A DNA stretch of 64,000 nucleotides, taken from assembly GCA_014529385.2 (NCBI GenBank), contig CM043949.1, positions 111,393,977-111,457,976 on the forward strand. The letters are read 5' to 3'. A program made the position numbers and the translations under genes. Below the pieces are notes generated by a model that searched no databases, was not told the DNA's origin, and saw only the letters and a program-made list of their open reading frames with translations. Positions 32,215 through 42,534 of the stretch are shown here, in pieces. The stretch's first letter is position 1. Each line of letters starts with the position of its first letter. The DNA is from Adiantum capillus-veneris (lineage: Eukaryota; Streptophyta; Polypodiopsida; Polypodiales; Pteridaceae).

Positions 32215-32902
32215 AATATCATCTCCTTAACCAAATCTATCTCTCTCACTCTTAGTAATTCATCCTCTCTACAAATTTTAGGTTCTCCTTGCTACAGGTA
32301 CATCTCTCCCCGCAATATCCTTATTGCCTACAGGCAAGAATAGGGCTTGGGAGGGAAACTCTCTTCTCTTCTCTTCCCTTGTCTTCTCTCATATCTACAT
32401 TTCTCACATACTATCCTAGATGAATAACCCACATGATGATAATTTCTATAGCTTTCACTCTGTATGATCTATTAGAATTAACGTATGGATTAGCCGTAAA
32501 ATACACTTTCAACAACGTATAGTGTTTCTCTTTGGCCCAGAAAGGCTCAATGAAATACTTCTATCACCGGATCCCATTATACTACCTCTCATAGACTATA
32601 ACTTTTATTTTGACGTAAGCGTAGTTATCTTGCTATGAACCAAGAGGATTTGTATACACAATTAATTATGACCATAGCCTTGATGTTTTCATCTTTGTGT
32701 TGTTTTGAAACTCTCTTTTGTGTTCTTTCTTTGTGTGTGTGAGTGCAAGAGTGGGGCTTCTTTGATTGCACTTCCTTCCAAACCCTAGTCTTCATGGCAT
32801 CTATGGTTTAACTCCTTCATATAGTTTTGTTTTTAGTTCTCTCACAAACTCTCACAACCATAAGCCCAGTGCTTTCCTGGCAAGACCGCAAATTTCTCGA
32901 CA
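31007..32902 (+). repeat. 3' LTR of young element
   Basis: TGTCGTGCTATGACAC...CAAATTTCTCGACA, near-identical to 26670-28614 with a shorter TA tract and a small TATCTACATTTCTCACA insertion. Confidence 0.92.
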
Positions 32903-32908
32903 ACGGCA

Positions 32909-33205
32909 ATGACATATGCTTTGTCAAAACAGTCATCTCCAGAGGTCTTACATTTACTATATCAAAGAATCATGTTTTTGCCCAACTATCACATGCAAGC
33001 TTTTGAGGAAGATTTCTACATGGGATTCTTTACATATGATAGAAAAATATTTGGCCCAATAGTCCCTTTGGGGAATATAAGGTACGAATCATACCTGAAG
33101 TTTCTAAAGCCACCACGCTTCCCCAGCAGGACACCTTTCATTGAAGCAGAAGAGCAAGACTCGTCATGTCACGGACGACGTGGACATGGAGGGGGGGAGT
33201 GTTGA
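32909..33205 (+). pseudogene. Orphan-ORF element, last coding piece
   Basis: 98 residues beginning MTYALSKQSSPEVLHLLYQR, with FLKPPRFPSRTPF and a glycine-rich end that overlaps the polypurine tract. It belongs to the element interrupted by the young insertion, because it resumes right after the 3' LTR at 32902. No domain recognised. Confidence 0.45.
33188..33199 (+). other. Polypurine tract of orphan-ORF element
   Basis: GGAGGGGGGGAG followed by TGTTGACAGC, a standard polypurine-tract/LTR-start junction of plant copia-like elements. Confidence 0.8.
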
Positions 33206-33650
33206 CAGCAGAACACAAAAGAAGTTTCCCCAATTTGTTGTATCATCAATTTTGAAGCCGAATGATATTTTTTGTAATATTTGAGCAGCCATTAGACTTT
33301 GTGGGAACAAGCCTCTAGGGAAGAATCGTATATAAGCTAAATTTTGTAACCCTAAGCCTAAATTTTGAATTAATCAATTTCGTGTTTCACTCTTTGTTGT
33401 GTCTGAGAGAGAGTGAGAGAGAGAGAGAGTGTGATTTCTTCTCTTTCCTACATGCTCTACGGAAGTTTCATTGCAAAAGCGACACCGTCAACGTGTTAGC
33501 AATAACGAGGGCTTCCATCAACACCAAGAGTGTGTGATTCCAACGACATCGTGAAGCGAGCTCCTACGAGATTTTGGGTGAGTTTTGTTGCAAACCGAGT
33601 ATTCATTTGATGAGTTTTTTGTACCTATGAGCTCACGGGGAGTAGAGCTA
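33200..33650 (+). repeat. Probable 3' LTR of orphan-ORF element
   Basis: Starts TGTTGACAGC after the polypurine tract, with TATATAAG near 33331 and a GA-rich stretch 33405-33430. The right end is not defined because no matching 5' LTR is in the window. The segment 22408-23120 does not match it. Confidence 0.5.
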
Positions 33651-34102
33651 TGCGTTAGGACTAAATGCTACAAAAAGTGGTAACCTATATTTGGTTGTCT
33701 GTCTTTATACGCGATTATCGCAAGAGGTAGTTAGAGGTTGAATATCGAGTCACAATCCATAGGGTATTGATCTCATGATAAGGAGAATATATCCTGTGAG
33801 TTACGTGACATTTTGAATGCATTTTGCCTAGTTTTGGATAGCATGATAATTGTAGATTGGAATGCTTTCACTAGTGCATAAGAACGCTTAGACTTGATTT
33901 CCTCGATTAGAGATGGTCTTAGAAGATCCAGAAGGTGGTTGCCACCTATCTTCTTGTTTCCATGCGCCTACGGGTTAAGTTTCACCCTCGGCCGACATAG
34001 AGTTTTTGGTTTTGTTCTCGCTATGCTAGCATCCGCTTGTGGCGTATCTGCCAACAACCTCACATAAAGGCTAGGAGAAGGCCCTTACAGAATGATCCAT
34101 GT
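33651..34102. other. Unassigned spacer
   Basis: No ORF, RNA gene or repeat recognised between the LTR-like sequence and the hairpin array. Confidence 0.5.
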
Positions 34103-34945
34103 GGCCCATTTTAGCGCATAGTATGGGCCTTGACCGCCCATGCCACTTTGGATGGATGTACAACTTTTCACGGCTGGTGGAATGGTACTCATCTACACCC
34201 ATGTAAAGTCTCAGAGCCATCCAATATGGTTTGGGGAGTCTCAATCTATACTATGTGCTAAAATGGGCCGTTTGGTTCATACATTCCATTTTTGCACATA
34301 GTATCAGCCTTCATCATCCATACCATATCAGATGGGTATGAAAATTTGCATGGGGAGAAAAATGATACTCGCCCCCACCCCTACAAAATTTCATAGCCAT
34401 CCAAACTAGTATGGGTGGTCAAGGCCCATATTATGTGTGCTAGAATGGGTCATACGACCCATTTTAGTACAAGTATGGTTTGGGGCTGTCCACACCACAG
34501 GTGGCCACAAGAAGTTACATGGGTGGGATTGCCTTCACCCCTAAAAAGTTTCAAATCCATCAAATATGGTATGAGCGGTTAAAATATGTGCTAAAATGTG
34601 TTGTGTCAGCCATACAGTCCATTTTAATGCATAGTATGATTAAGGACTGTCCAAACCATACTGGATGGCTATGAAAATTTTCACGGGTGGGGGTGAGCAC
34701 CACTTTCTCACCCCTACAAAGTTACACAACAATCCAATATGGTATGGGTAATCAAGGCCCATACTATGCACTAAAATGGGACATATGTATCATATAACCC
34801 ATTTGAGCGTATAGGATGGGTCAGGATCGCCCAAATTATATTGGATGACCATGAGACTTTGCATGAGTGTATGTGAGCACCATTTGGGTGGTCGAGGTCC
34901 ATACTTTGTGCTAAAATGAGACATATGGCTTATAAAACCCATTTT
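34103..34945. repeat. Tandem array of five long imperfect hairpins
   Basis: Each unit starts near CCCATTTTAGCGCATAGTAT and ends near ATACTATGTGCTAAAATGGG, so its halves are inverted copies of one another. Inner arms carry TTGGATGGCTATGAAA and its complement. Units begin at about 34103, 34284, 34457, 34618 and 34798 and are ~125-170 bp. Arms are up to ~80 bp around a short loop. Looks like a multiplied MITE or foldback element; no coding sequence. Confidence 0.75.
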
Positions 34946-34984
34946 AGCTCTTCTATCATGCATTAGGATATGATCATCTGGTAT

Positions 34985-35880
34985 TGTTGGCTCTTTGGCC
35001 ATGTACATGGGCCTTTATATGGTTGTCTATTTTCATCTATATGATTATATTTATGGCCATATATGTGGACCTTTATATGGTCATCTACATTGGTATCCTT
35101 TATATATGTGGACCTTTAGCTTTATGTCCATATATGTAGACCTTTTTATGGTCATCTATGTTGGTATCCTTTATAATGGATTATGACCTGCTTGTCTATA
35201 TAGTTTCTATATGGGTGTTTATATGGTCCTCTACAAGTGCATCTATGATGTTTTCTGTATGATTATCTAAATAATTGTCTGCATGGACATATACATAGTT
35301 AACTATGTAAAGATTGGTTTTCTATGTGGATCATCAATATGATCAGCTAGTTTCATCAATAGGGTCATCTTCATTGCTATCTTTCTATGATGGATTATGA
35401 TATCAACGTCTTTATAGTGGCTCTATGGAAATCTATACTAGCCTCTATATGGTTTTCTACATTGTCATCTACATGGATCAACATATGATTGTCTATAATA
35501 TGGTTGTCTCTATGCCTATCTACATGGGAATTTATACAGTCCTCTACATTGGCATCCATTTGGTCATGTTAATATAGTGCTATCCTTTTTCCATAGACCA
35601 CATGTATATGGTACTCTATATGGTTAATTCTATGCTAGTCCATATGGTTAGTTCTACGATCTTCTATATAGGAATACATATGGTTATCTATATGGTTGAT
35701 GGTATGATCCTCTATATGGTCATCTATATGGTTTCTTATAGGATTGGTCCAAGCCCTTTTAAATGGTTCTTTGTATGGTTATCTAGATTGTTATCTATAT
35801 TGTCTTTTAGATTATTTTCTATACCATCATCTTTATTGTTGCATATATGGTCAACCAAATTGGTGTCTACTTAGGCAACT
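34985..35880. repeat. Degenerate TATATGG minisatellite
   Basis: Dozens of variants of CTATATGGTCATCTACATGG in the plus strand over ~900 bp, giving open frames that are only repeat products. No clean period; about 11-24 bases. Confidence 0.7.
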
Positions 35881-35940
35881 AGCTCATCATCTATATGGAC
35901 AACTAGATTTTCATCAACTAAAATTCAAAAAGAAAACTCT

Positions 35941-35941
35941 G

Positions 35942-35979
<38 letters not shown>
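35941..35979. repeat. (CT)n microsatellite
   Basis: Pure CT run after CTGTCTCTCTGT. Confidence 0.93.
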
Positions 35980-35983
<4 letters not shown>

Positions 35984-36312
35984 TCTTTATTTCTATCACC
36001 AGTGGGATCCAAGGGGGGCGGCCATAGCTATCTAGCCCCCCTTGGCCGGGGACTTTAGGGACAATGCCCTCGAAGGTTGGAAATAGATGCATTTTTGGAT
36101 ATGAATTTGTATATAATTTTACAAAAAATGATATGATATTTATCATGTGGTGGCGGGACTCTTATATACATTGTATAAGGAGAGAGAGAAAGAGAGGGTA
36201 AAAGAGTCTCAATAATGACAAGGAGTGAAAGAGATTTGATCCAAACATTCTCTGAGTTAGAAAAGGTCCAAAAGGTATATGCACGCATGTGGATCCATGT
36301 TCAATCATCTAT
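35980..36312. other. Unassigned spacer
   Basis: Only short frames; a GC-rich patch GGGGGGCGGCC near 36013. Nothing recognised. Confidence 0.5.
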
Positions 36313-36648
36313 GTAACTCTCACCAAGTTGCACAGCATGAAAACAATCAGAGATGTGTCCGTGTAACTCATCAAGTTACATGGCCTTCCTATGTGACAAT
36401 CTCGTTAGATTTTCCATGTAACTCATTGAGTTACGTGGCCTACCTATGTTGGCACTGACACGTTACTTGATGAGCTACGTGGCAATGCCGCGTGCGCATC
36501 TACGTGGGAATAATATGTTGCCTTTGTGGCATGACCACGTCACTCGACGAGTTACCTGGGTCCACTTTCCAGTAACTTGTTGAGTTTTAGTAGTATGCCA
36601 CATGTTGCAAGTTCCTGCTTTGGGTGCGAGGGTAACTCGACAAGTTAG
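36313..36648. repeat. Cluster of 17-bp palindromes GTAACTCATTGAGTTAC
   Basis: Seven variants at 36313, 36363, 36418, 36462, 36539, 36572 and 36632. The one at 36418-36434 is a perfect palindrome around a central T. At least two (36418, 36462) are followed by GTGG, making ACGTGG, a G-box/ABRE-like core. Spacing 33-77 bases. Possible multimerised binding site or the core of short palindromic repeats. Confidence 0.7.
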
Positions 36649-36800
36649 CTACATTGCGGACGTCACGCTTGGGCGCGGACTGCAAGAAGTGTGTATACTC
36701 TATCTTACATACAACCATCCTCATATGTCTTACAAGGCACATTTTCTTACTTAATGGTGCAATCTTCATATAAAAAGATTTTGTTTCTCTCAAAGAAATT
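36649..36800. other. Unassigned spacer before copy B
   Basis: No feature seen. The homology with base 1 starts at 36801. Confidence 0.5.
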
Positions 36801-38708
36801 CAAATATTATCAAGGATAATATTTTAGTGGATCTCATCCAGCATGGTACATATGATTGGTCGTTCTCCCAAGCGAGGTGCTCCTTGCTTACCCATTCTAT
36901 GTGTCCCATAAACCATAACTGATGATGACATTTCAAAGTGGAACTTTTGAAGAAGTACTCAATAGAAATGAAAAGAGATGGAGGTGTCTCTGACTTATCT
37001 TGGGGAATCCACATTCTCAAGATTGTTAATTTGGGTCATGGCTTGCATGAGAGAGAATTTGAAAACCAAATTTCTACCACATACATTAGCCTAAGACTTA
37101 GTTGTTCAAATACTTTTTCTCTTACATCACAACTCATGGTGTTAAGCTTCTCCGGGGGGGGGGGGGGGGTGTCACTGTAGGTAAAACCTATATATCATGT
37201 GCATTAAAGAACTATTTATAAAACCTCTTAGCTATGAATTTCTCACCAATAAAAGGGACCTTTTTCCTATTCCATATCTGAATTTTTCCTTCAAGATCAA
37301 TTTTTCAACACCCTTCTGTATGTGAAAATGTGAGAAAATATAGAATAAGTAAATCCCTACTATTGAATCCATATGATATGCATTTTTTAATGTATTGACC
37401 CCTTCAAGAAAATACTCCTCTTTTACAAAGAAACACATACACCGAGCGAAAAAAATCCGAGTGCAAAATATTTTTGTGAAAAGGTAAAGAGAATTGTAAC
37501 ACAAGAATCTTTTTTGTATGAAGCCTTGCCATAATCTCAAGCGCATATAGTCCAACAAAATGGTCAATCAAAAGAAGGTGATCATTGCAACAATACAAAT
37601 TCCTAATTGATTAAGTAACATAAGCTATCAAAACAATGTATGTATAATAGGCACCCATCCTATAATGGCAATTGCAGGGAATTTAAAAAAAAGGTCAATC
37701 CATAGAGGACCATAAACCTTAGCTCAAAAATCCAATGCCATGTCGAAACTTTGGCCCCACAAAATACCTATAACAACTCTACTTTTGTCAATGTTGCTTG
37801 ATACACAAACTTATGAGCTATAGAGTCCAACCCAAGGACTCACAAATACACAAAATACATGTGTTTGCAAGGCACGTATGTGAGGCCCTTGTTGTCTCTT
37901 TTTTGGAAATCCTCACAAGTACACCGAGGGAATTCTGCAATGGTCACGACATAAGTAGCCCCCTTTTGAGAAAATCTAGGAGTGCTAACATGAAAAACAT
38001 ACAGCACATTAGGTACCAATATAAGCTTTGTTACTAGTGGTGCTTGTATGAAAAACATGCGACACATTAGGTACCAATATAAGCTCTCTCATTGAAGTTT
38101 TTGGTTAATTTTGACCTCCATCTAACATGATTTCCACCCCTAAATATAGCTTGGAAAGAAGTAGGCAGTGTTCTACATTGCCAACTAGGGTAGAGGTTCT
38201 GATGTGCCGCTGCATTGTCACCTTGTAGCACAAATCCATTTTTTCACAGCATCTCAATCTCACATGAAAGCAGACATGTTTCTTCTTCCACAACTCACAT
38301 CCCCAGGGCTGGCCCAGGAGATCCAATAATCATCTCATCAATATTCCGTGCATGAGTGTTACTGTTGTTGCAAAACCATACGAACCCCTTCACAATTCCT
38401 CCTGGTTTGGCACCCACAACAGGATATTTTCTCCTCCCCCAAAAGCAAGGGGAAAGAACACCATTATGCACGTTATCTAACTTTTAGTTTATGAACCTAC
38501 CGCAACTTAATTTCTCTTTTGGAACAATACCAAAACACGTCATTTTTTTGCTAGGCTCTCTCTACCAAATTGCCCAAACTGTCCGAGGCACCTTCTTCTC
38601 TGGCCAAATACTAGGAGTGGTGGAAGCATTTTGATTGCTATTGGTGTAGCGACAATAATAAACTCTGGTTGATCAACCGCACCACTCCTATATTGCAACT
38701 AGCATAGA

Positions 38709-38713
<5 letters not shown>
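36801..38713. other. Copy B flank with SWIM relic
   Basis: Counterpart of 1-1861. Contains the SWIM motif at 37840-38067, the neighbouring frames at 37232-37598 and 38105-38326, and a (G)n run near 37154-37169 that is longer than in copy A. Confidence 0.85.
37840..38067 (-). pseudogene. SWIM-type zinc finger fragment, copy B
   Basis: 75 residues, with CTCEDFQKR and VPCKHMYFVYL as in copy A. All four zinc ligands are conserved and most changes fall in the N-terminal part. Same interpretation as 1037-1264. Confidence 0.65.

Positions 38714-38778
<65 letters not shown>
38714..38778. repeat. (GT)n microsatellite, left edge of copy B insertion
   Basis: About 64 bases of GT, three times longer than in copy A (1862-1884). 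Confidence 0.93.
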
Positions 38779-38781
<3 letters not shown>

Positions 38782-39546
38782 AGATCACCAACCCGCCAAT
38801 ACCAAAATCGGGATGGGATCCTTGACATGTCTCTAGGTTTGATAAAAATCAGAGTCTCTAAACAAGAAAAATCCAAGGAATAGACCTTTACCATTGACAA
38901 TGGCTTGGGTCTATAGCCGTATAAGAAGACCTAGTCCTGTCTCACAGCGGAAATGGGACAACGCATTAAAAGTCCAAAAAAAATATTTTGGCCCTATAAC
39001 TGCCACAAAGTGGGCTAAGGTATCCTCAACCAACGCTTTTTACCCCCTAACATATGTGAGGGCACAGCCGCTGGTGGACTCCTCTTCCAAGTGAAGAAGT
39101 TTTCTAAATGTTTTAGTGCGTAGGGATGGATAGTTACCTGACTAATCAGGTCCACCCTTCCATGATTAACAACCTTAGTCAATCCCCCATACCACCCCGC
39201 ACTCACACATCAATCTTTTGTTTTCTAATTACTATCACATTGTTTTAACATTTAAAATAATGGTTTCTTTTAACGTTCCGTCACAATAATTCCTTCAATC
39301 AAGCATTAAAGATAGTATTGAAAAGCATTCTTTTAACAAACAGACATCTTTAAACTTAAGACATGGTACTGTCAATCAAAATATTGTCCATAATAACCAT
39401 GACCAGTACTCTTCTTGTCTCAAGATCACCTAAGGGTGAAAAAACGGCACCCATTTCTTAGTCACAATCCGGAGTGGATAAACACCCACCGAAGGTTCCG
39501 GGTGCCCATACACCAAACGAGTTGCCCATACAACAGGGTGTCTCCC

Positions 39547-39771
39547 CTAGGATAAAAACGGTTCTCCCATGATTGCATAAGATCTGCCTCCTCTTGCTCT
39601 TCCTCTACCTCGTCCTCCATATCTAGCTCCTCTTAGATTATCTCCTTGATTTTGAGGAATGGCTCTGGCAATAGTTCGAGGGTTTTGCTCTTCTCGACAA
39701 TTATTTCTATAGTGTCCCATTTGATTGCATCCATAGCACCTAACGTTTGGGAAGGTCTTCTCCAAGTTCAT
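39547..39771 (-). pseudogene. gag: gag C-terminus with zinc knuckle (copy B)
   Basis: CYGCNQMGHYRNNC knuckle and RG-rich tail as at 2612-2836. Confidence 0.85.
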
Positions 39772-39984
39772 TGCTGTAGCTACTCCACGTTGTTGATATC
39801 CTTGGTTGAAAGTTCCTCTGGCTCTTCCCCTAAAGTTATTAATTCCATTAAAGTTCCTTGTAGAGCTGGTTCCTTCGGCTGCAACAGGCTTAGCTCTGAG
39901 AAGGGCGTCCTGAATTCATGTAGGCCTCATGTCTTCGAGACATGTACTTAAAGGTTTATTGAGGCCTTGACAGAAGCAAGAAAT

Positions 39985-40353
39985 CTACTGCTCCATTGTC
40001 ATCTGGGGAGCATAGCGTCGTAAGGACACAAACTTGGTATAGTACTCTTCTAGTGAAAGTCCTAGCTGGCGTAGACCAAAGAATTTGTTCATCTTGATAG
40101 CCTGATGTGCAGGAGGGAGATAGCGTTCTTTGATTTCCTGCTTCATTTTCTCCCAAGATGGACTACTCGTGGGATTATCTCTACAGTGTTGCTTCCACCA
40201 AAGTTTGGCATCTCCGGTGAGACGGAACATACCCAACATTGTTTGGTTTTCTTGAGCAGTTCCTGCAGTTTTAAAATAGTCGTCCATAGCATCTACCATG
40301 CTTCGGCATCTCGCTCTAAATTGGGTCCCTCTCCCTTGAAAGTAGGGAGTTGA
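39985..40353 (-). pseudogene. gag: gag core (copy B)
   Basis: Same gag blocks as 3050-3418, including GDAKLWWKQHCRD and LEEYYTKFVSLRRYAP. Almost unchanged from copy A. Confidence 0.87.
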
Positions 40354-40618
40354 ACTTGCTTTAGTAGTAATTTTTTTCTCTTGAGCAACAATGTAAAGGC
40401 TATTTACACGAGTATTTCCCTGAGATTAAATTAGTGGAATTTAGTACCAAATGAAATCTCTCTTACTTATGCTTTTAACTTATTTTCACACAGGATGAAG
40501 ACAATTGCCAAGCCATAAACAAAACTGCTTATAGCATACCAATATAATGAGAACCATAATATGTACAAGAGTTAATACAATCCATGAAGGTCCTACTATG
40601 TACAAGGGTGCAACAATC

Positions 40619-41060
40619 CTATACTAGAATCTTGTGGACTTTGGGTGGATCAGATATAGGATCAAAATATACAACATCTTTTGGTCCATTAAAACTAGGG
40701 CCTACTCCTATGGGCCTAATTCTACCTGGGTAGATTACTTTAGACACCTGATCAAACACCCACTGATTTTGTGATACTTGGATATTATATATTACAAGGG
40801 TTTCCTCTAGATTCTCTTTTCCAATGAAAAAGTATCCTTCAATCACTTGAAGATCTTTGGCCCATTTGAGTCTCTTCATATTTAGTTCTAAAACTTCTAA
40901 CTCTCCCACATCAATGAAGAAAATTCCACCAGATCCTGACCAGCTGATCCTCCAAGTGGAAGGAGAAAATCTCTTATCTAGTCATTTCATTACGCTTTTT
41001 CGCATTGAATAGTGTCGGGATAGGCAAGCCCTCATAAACCTAATGTTGAAATCCATGGAT
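40619..41060 (-). pseudogene. Family X ORF upstream of gag core (copy B)
   Basis: Counterpart of 3684-4121; the open stretch is 40909-40619 and the MDFNIRF start region lies near 41055. Function unknown. Fossil. Confidence 0.55.
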
Positions 41061-41218
41061 TTGCGGTAGGCCTGATGGAAATCTTATGGGGATAATTCTC
41101 TCTATTTATTTCTCTCCCTCTTTTTAATTAAATATCTCTTTAATTGAATTCGTCAAGATTACTTATTTCAATTTAACACCTTAACGTTTCCCTAAGTCCA
41201 AGACTTTAATTAACACAT

Positions 41219-41230
41219 GCTCTAATACCA
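41219..41230 (-). other. Primer-binding site of minus-strand family X (copy B)
   Basis: Minus-strand TGGTATTAGAGC, one base off the copy A site. Confidence 0.88.
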
Positions 41231-41232
41231 CT

Positions 41233-42529
41233 TGTGAGATCCCCAACCTGCCAATACCAAGATCGGGATGGGATCTTTGACAGGCTCTAGGTCTGATAAA
41301 AATCATAGTCTCTTGACAAGAAAAATCCAAGGAATAGACCTTTATCATTGACAATGGCTTGGGTCTATATCCTTATAAGAAGACCTAGTCCTGTCTCACA
41401 GTGGAAATGGGACAACGTATTAAAAGTCCAAAAAAACTATTTCGGCCCTATAACTGCCACAAATTGGGCTAAGGTATCCTCTTCCAAGTGAAGAAGTTTT
41501 AGTGCATAGGGATGGATGGTTACTTGACTAATCAGGTCCACCCATCCATGATTGACAACCTTAGTCAATCCCCACTTACCACCCCGCACTCATACATGAT
41601 TCTTTTGTTTTCTAATTACTATCACATTGTTTTAATATTTAAAATAATGGTTTCTTTTAACGTTCCGTCATAGTAATTCCTTTAATCAAGTATTAAAGAT
41701 AGTATTGAAAAGCATTCTTTTAACAAACATACATCTTTAAACTTAAGACATGGTATTGCCAATCAAAACATTGTCCGTAAACCATGACCAATACTCTTCT
41801 TGTCTCAAGATCACCTAAGGGTGAAAAAACAACACCCATTCCTTATTCACAATCCGGAGTGGATAAACCCCCACCCAAGGTTCCGGGTGCCCATACACCA
41901 AACCAGTTGCCCATACAACCGGGCGGCTCCCCTAGGATAAAAACGGTATCGTAAATTATGTAGAAACATCAAGACATGACACAGAGTAAAAACTCATTGT
42001 TCATGGGGGTAACCGACTTATCCGTGGCTGGAAAGCCATCATTATCATCAATTTATACCAAGGAGTCGGAGGTGTCTTGAGACAAGCTGTCTTAAGGATG
42101 ATCACCATATCTTTCCTAATTCAACCAATTTTAACCCAAACAATTCTTTCCTACTTTATAAACAAATGCACGTTGGAAGTTACGTTTCGTTTTTTTTTTT
42201 TCAATTATTCTTTTTTGATTCTTACTTACTCCTTACGCATGCAATGCTAACTTATAAAAGAACTTAAACTATTTAAAGACCTAATTGAATAATGGGAAAC
42301 CCACCTGGGACTAATCGGCCATCTGCTCTGCACTGGCACCTGAAGACTCTCCTTCATAGGCTTACTACTAGGAACAACTTCATTGTCGTGCGACACTCTA
42401 ATTCTTTTTAGAGCTCTACCCTCATAATCAGATGTAGGATTAGCTCGGCGCCTTTTAGGTGCCATAACTTCTTATCTTTATAAAAAGGATGTCTAATCAT
42501 TAGGTAAATTATCCAAAAGCTAAACATAG
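41233..42529 (-). repeat. 5' LTR, primer-site side (copy B)
   Basis: As 4298-5643, with a ~60-base deletion near 41477. The small LTR ORF lies at 42247-42465 (MAPKRRRANPTSDYEGRALK). Confidence 0.88.
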
Positions 42530-42534
42530 CCTTT

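Noticed and set aside
35602-36058. Two overlapping 90-104-residue plus-strand ORFs
   Set aside because: Derived from the TATATGG minisatellite and CT tract.
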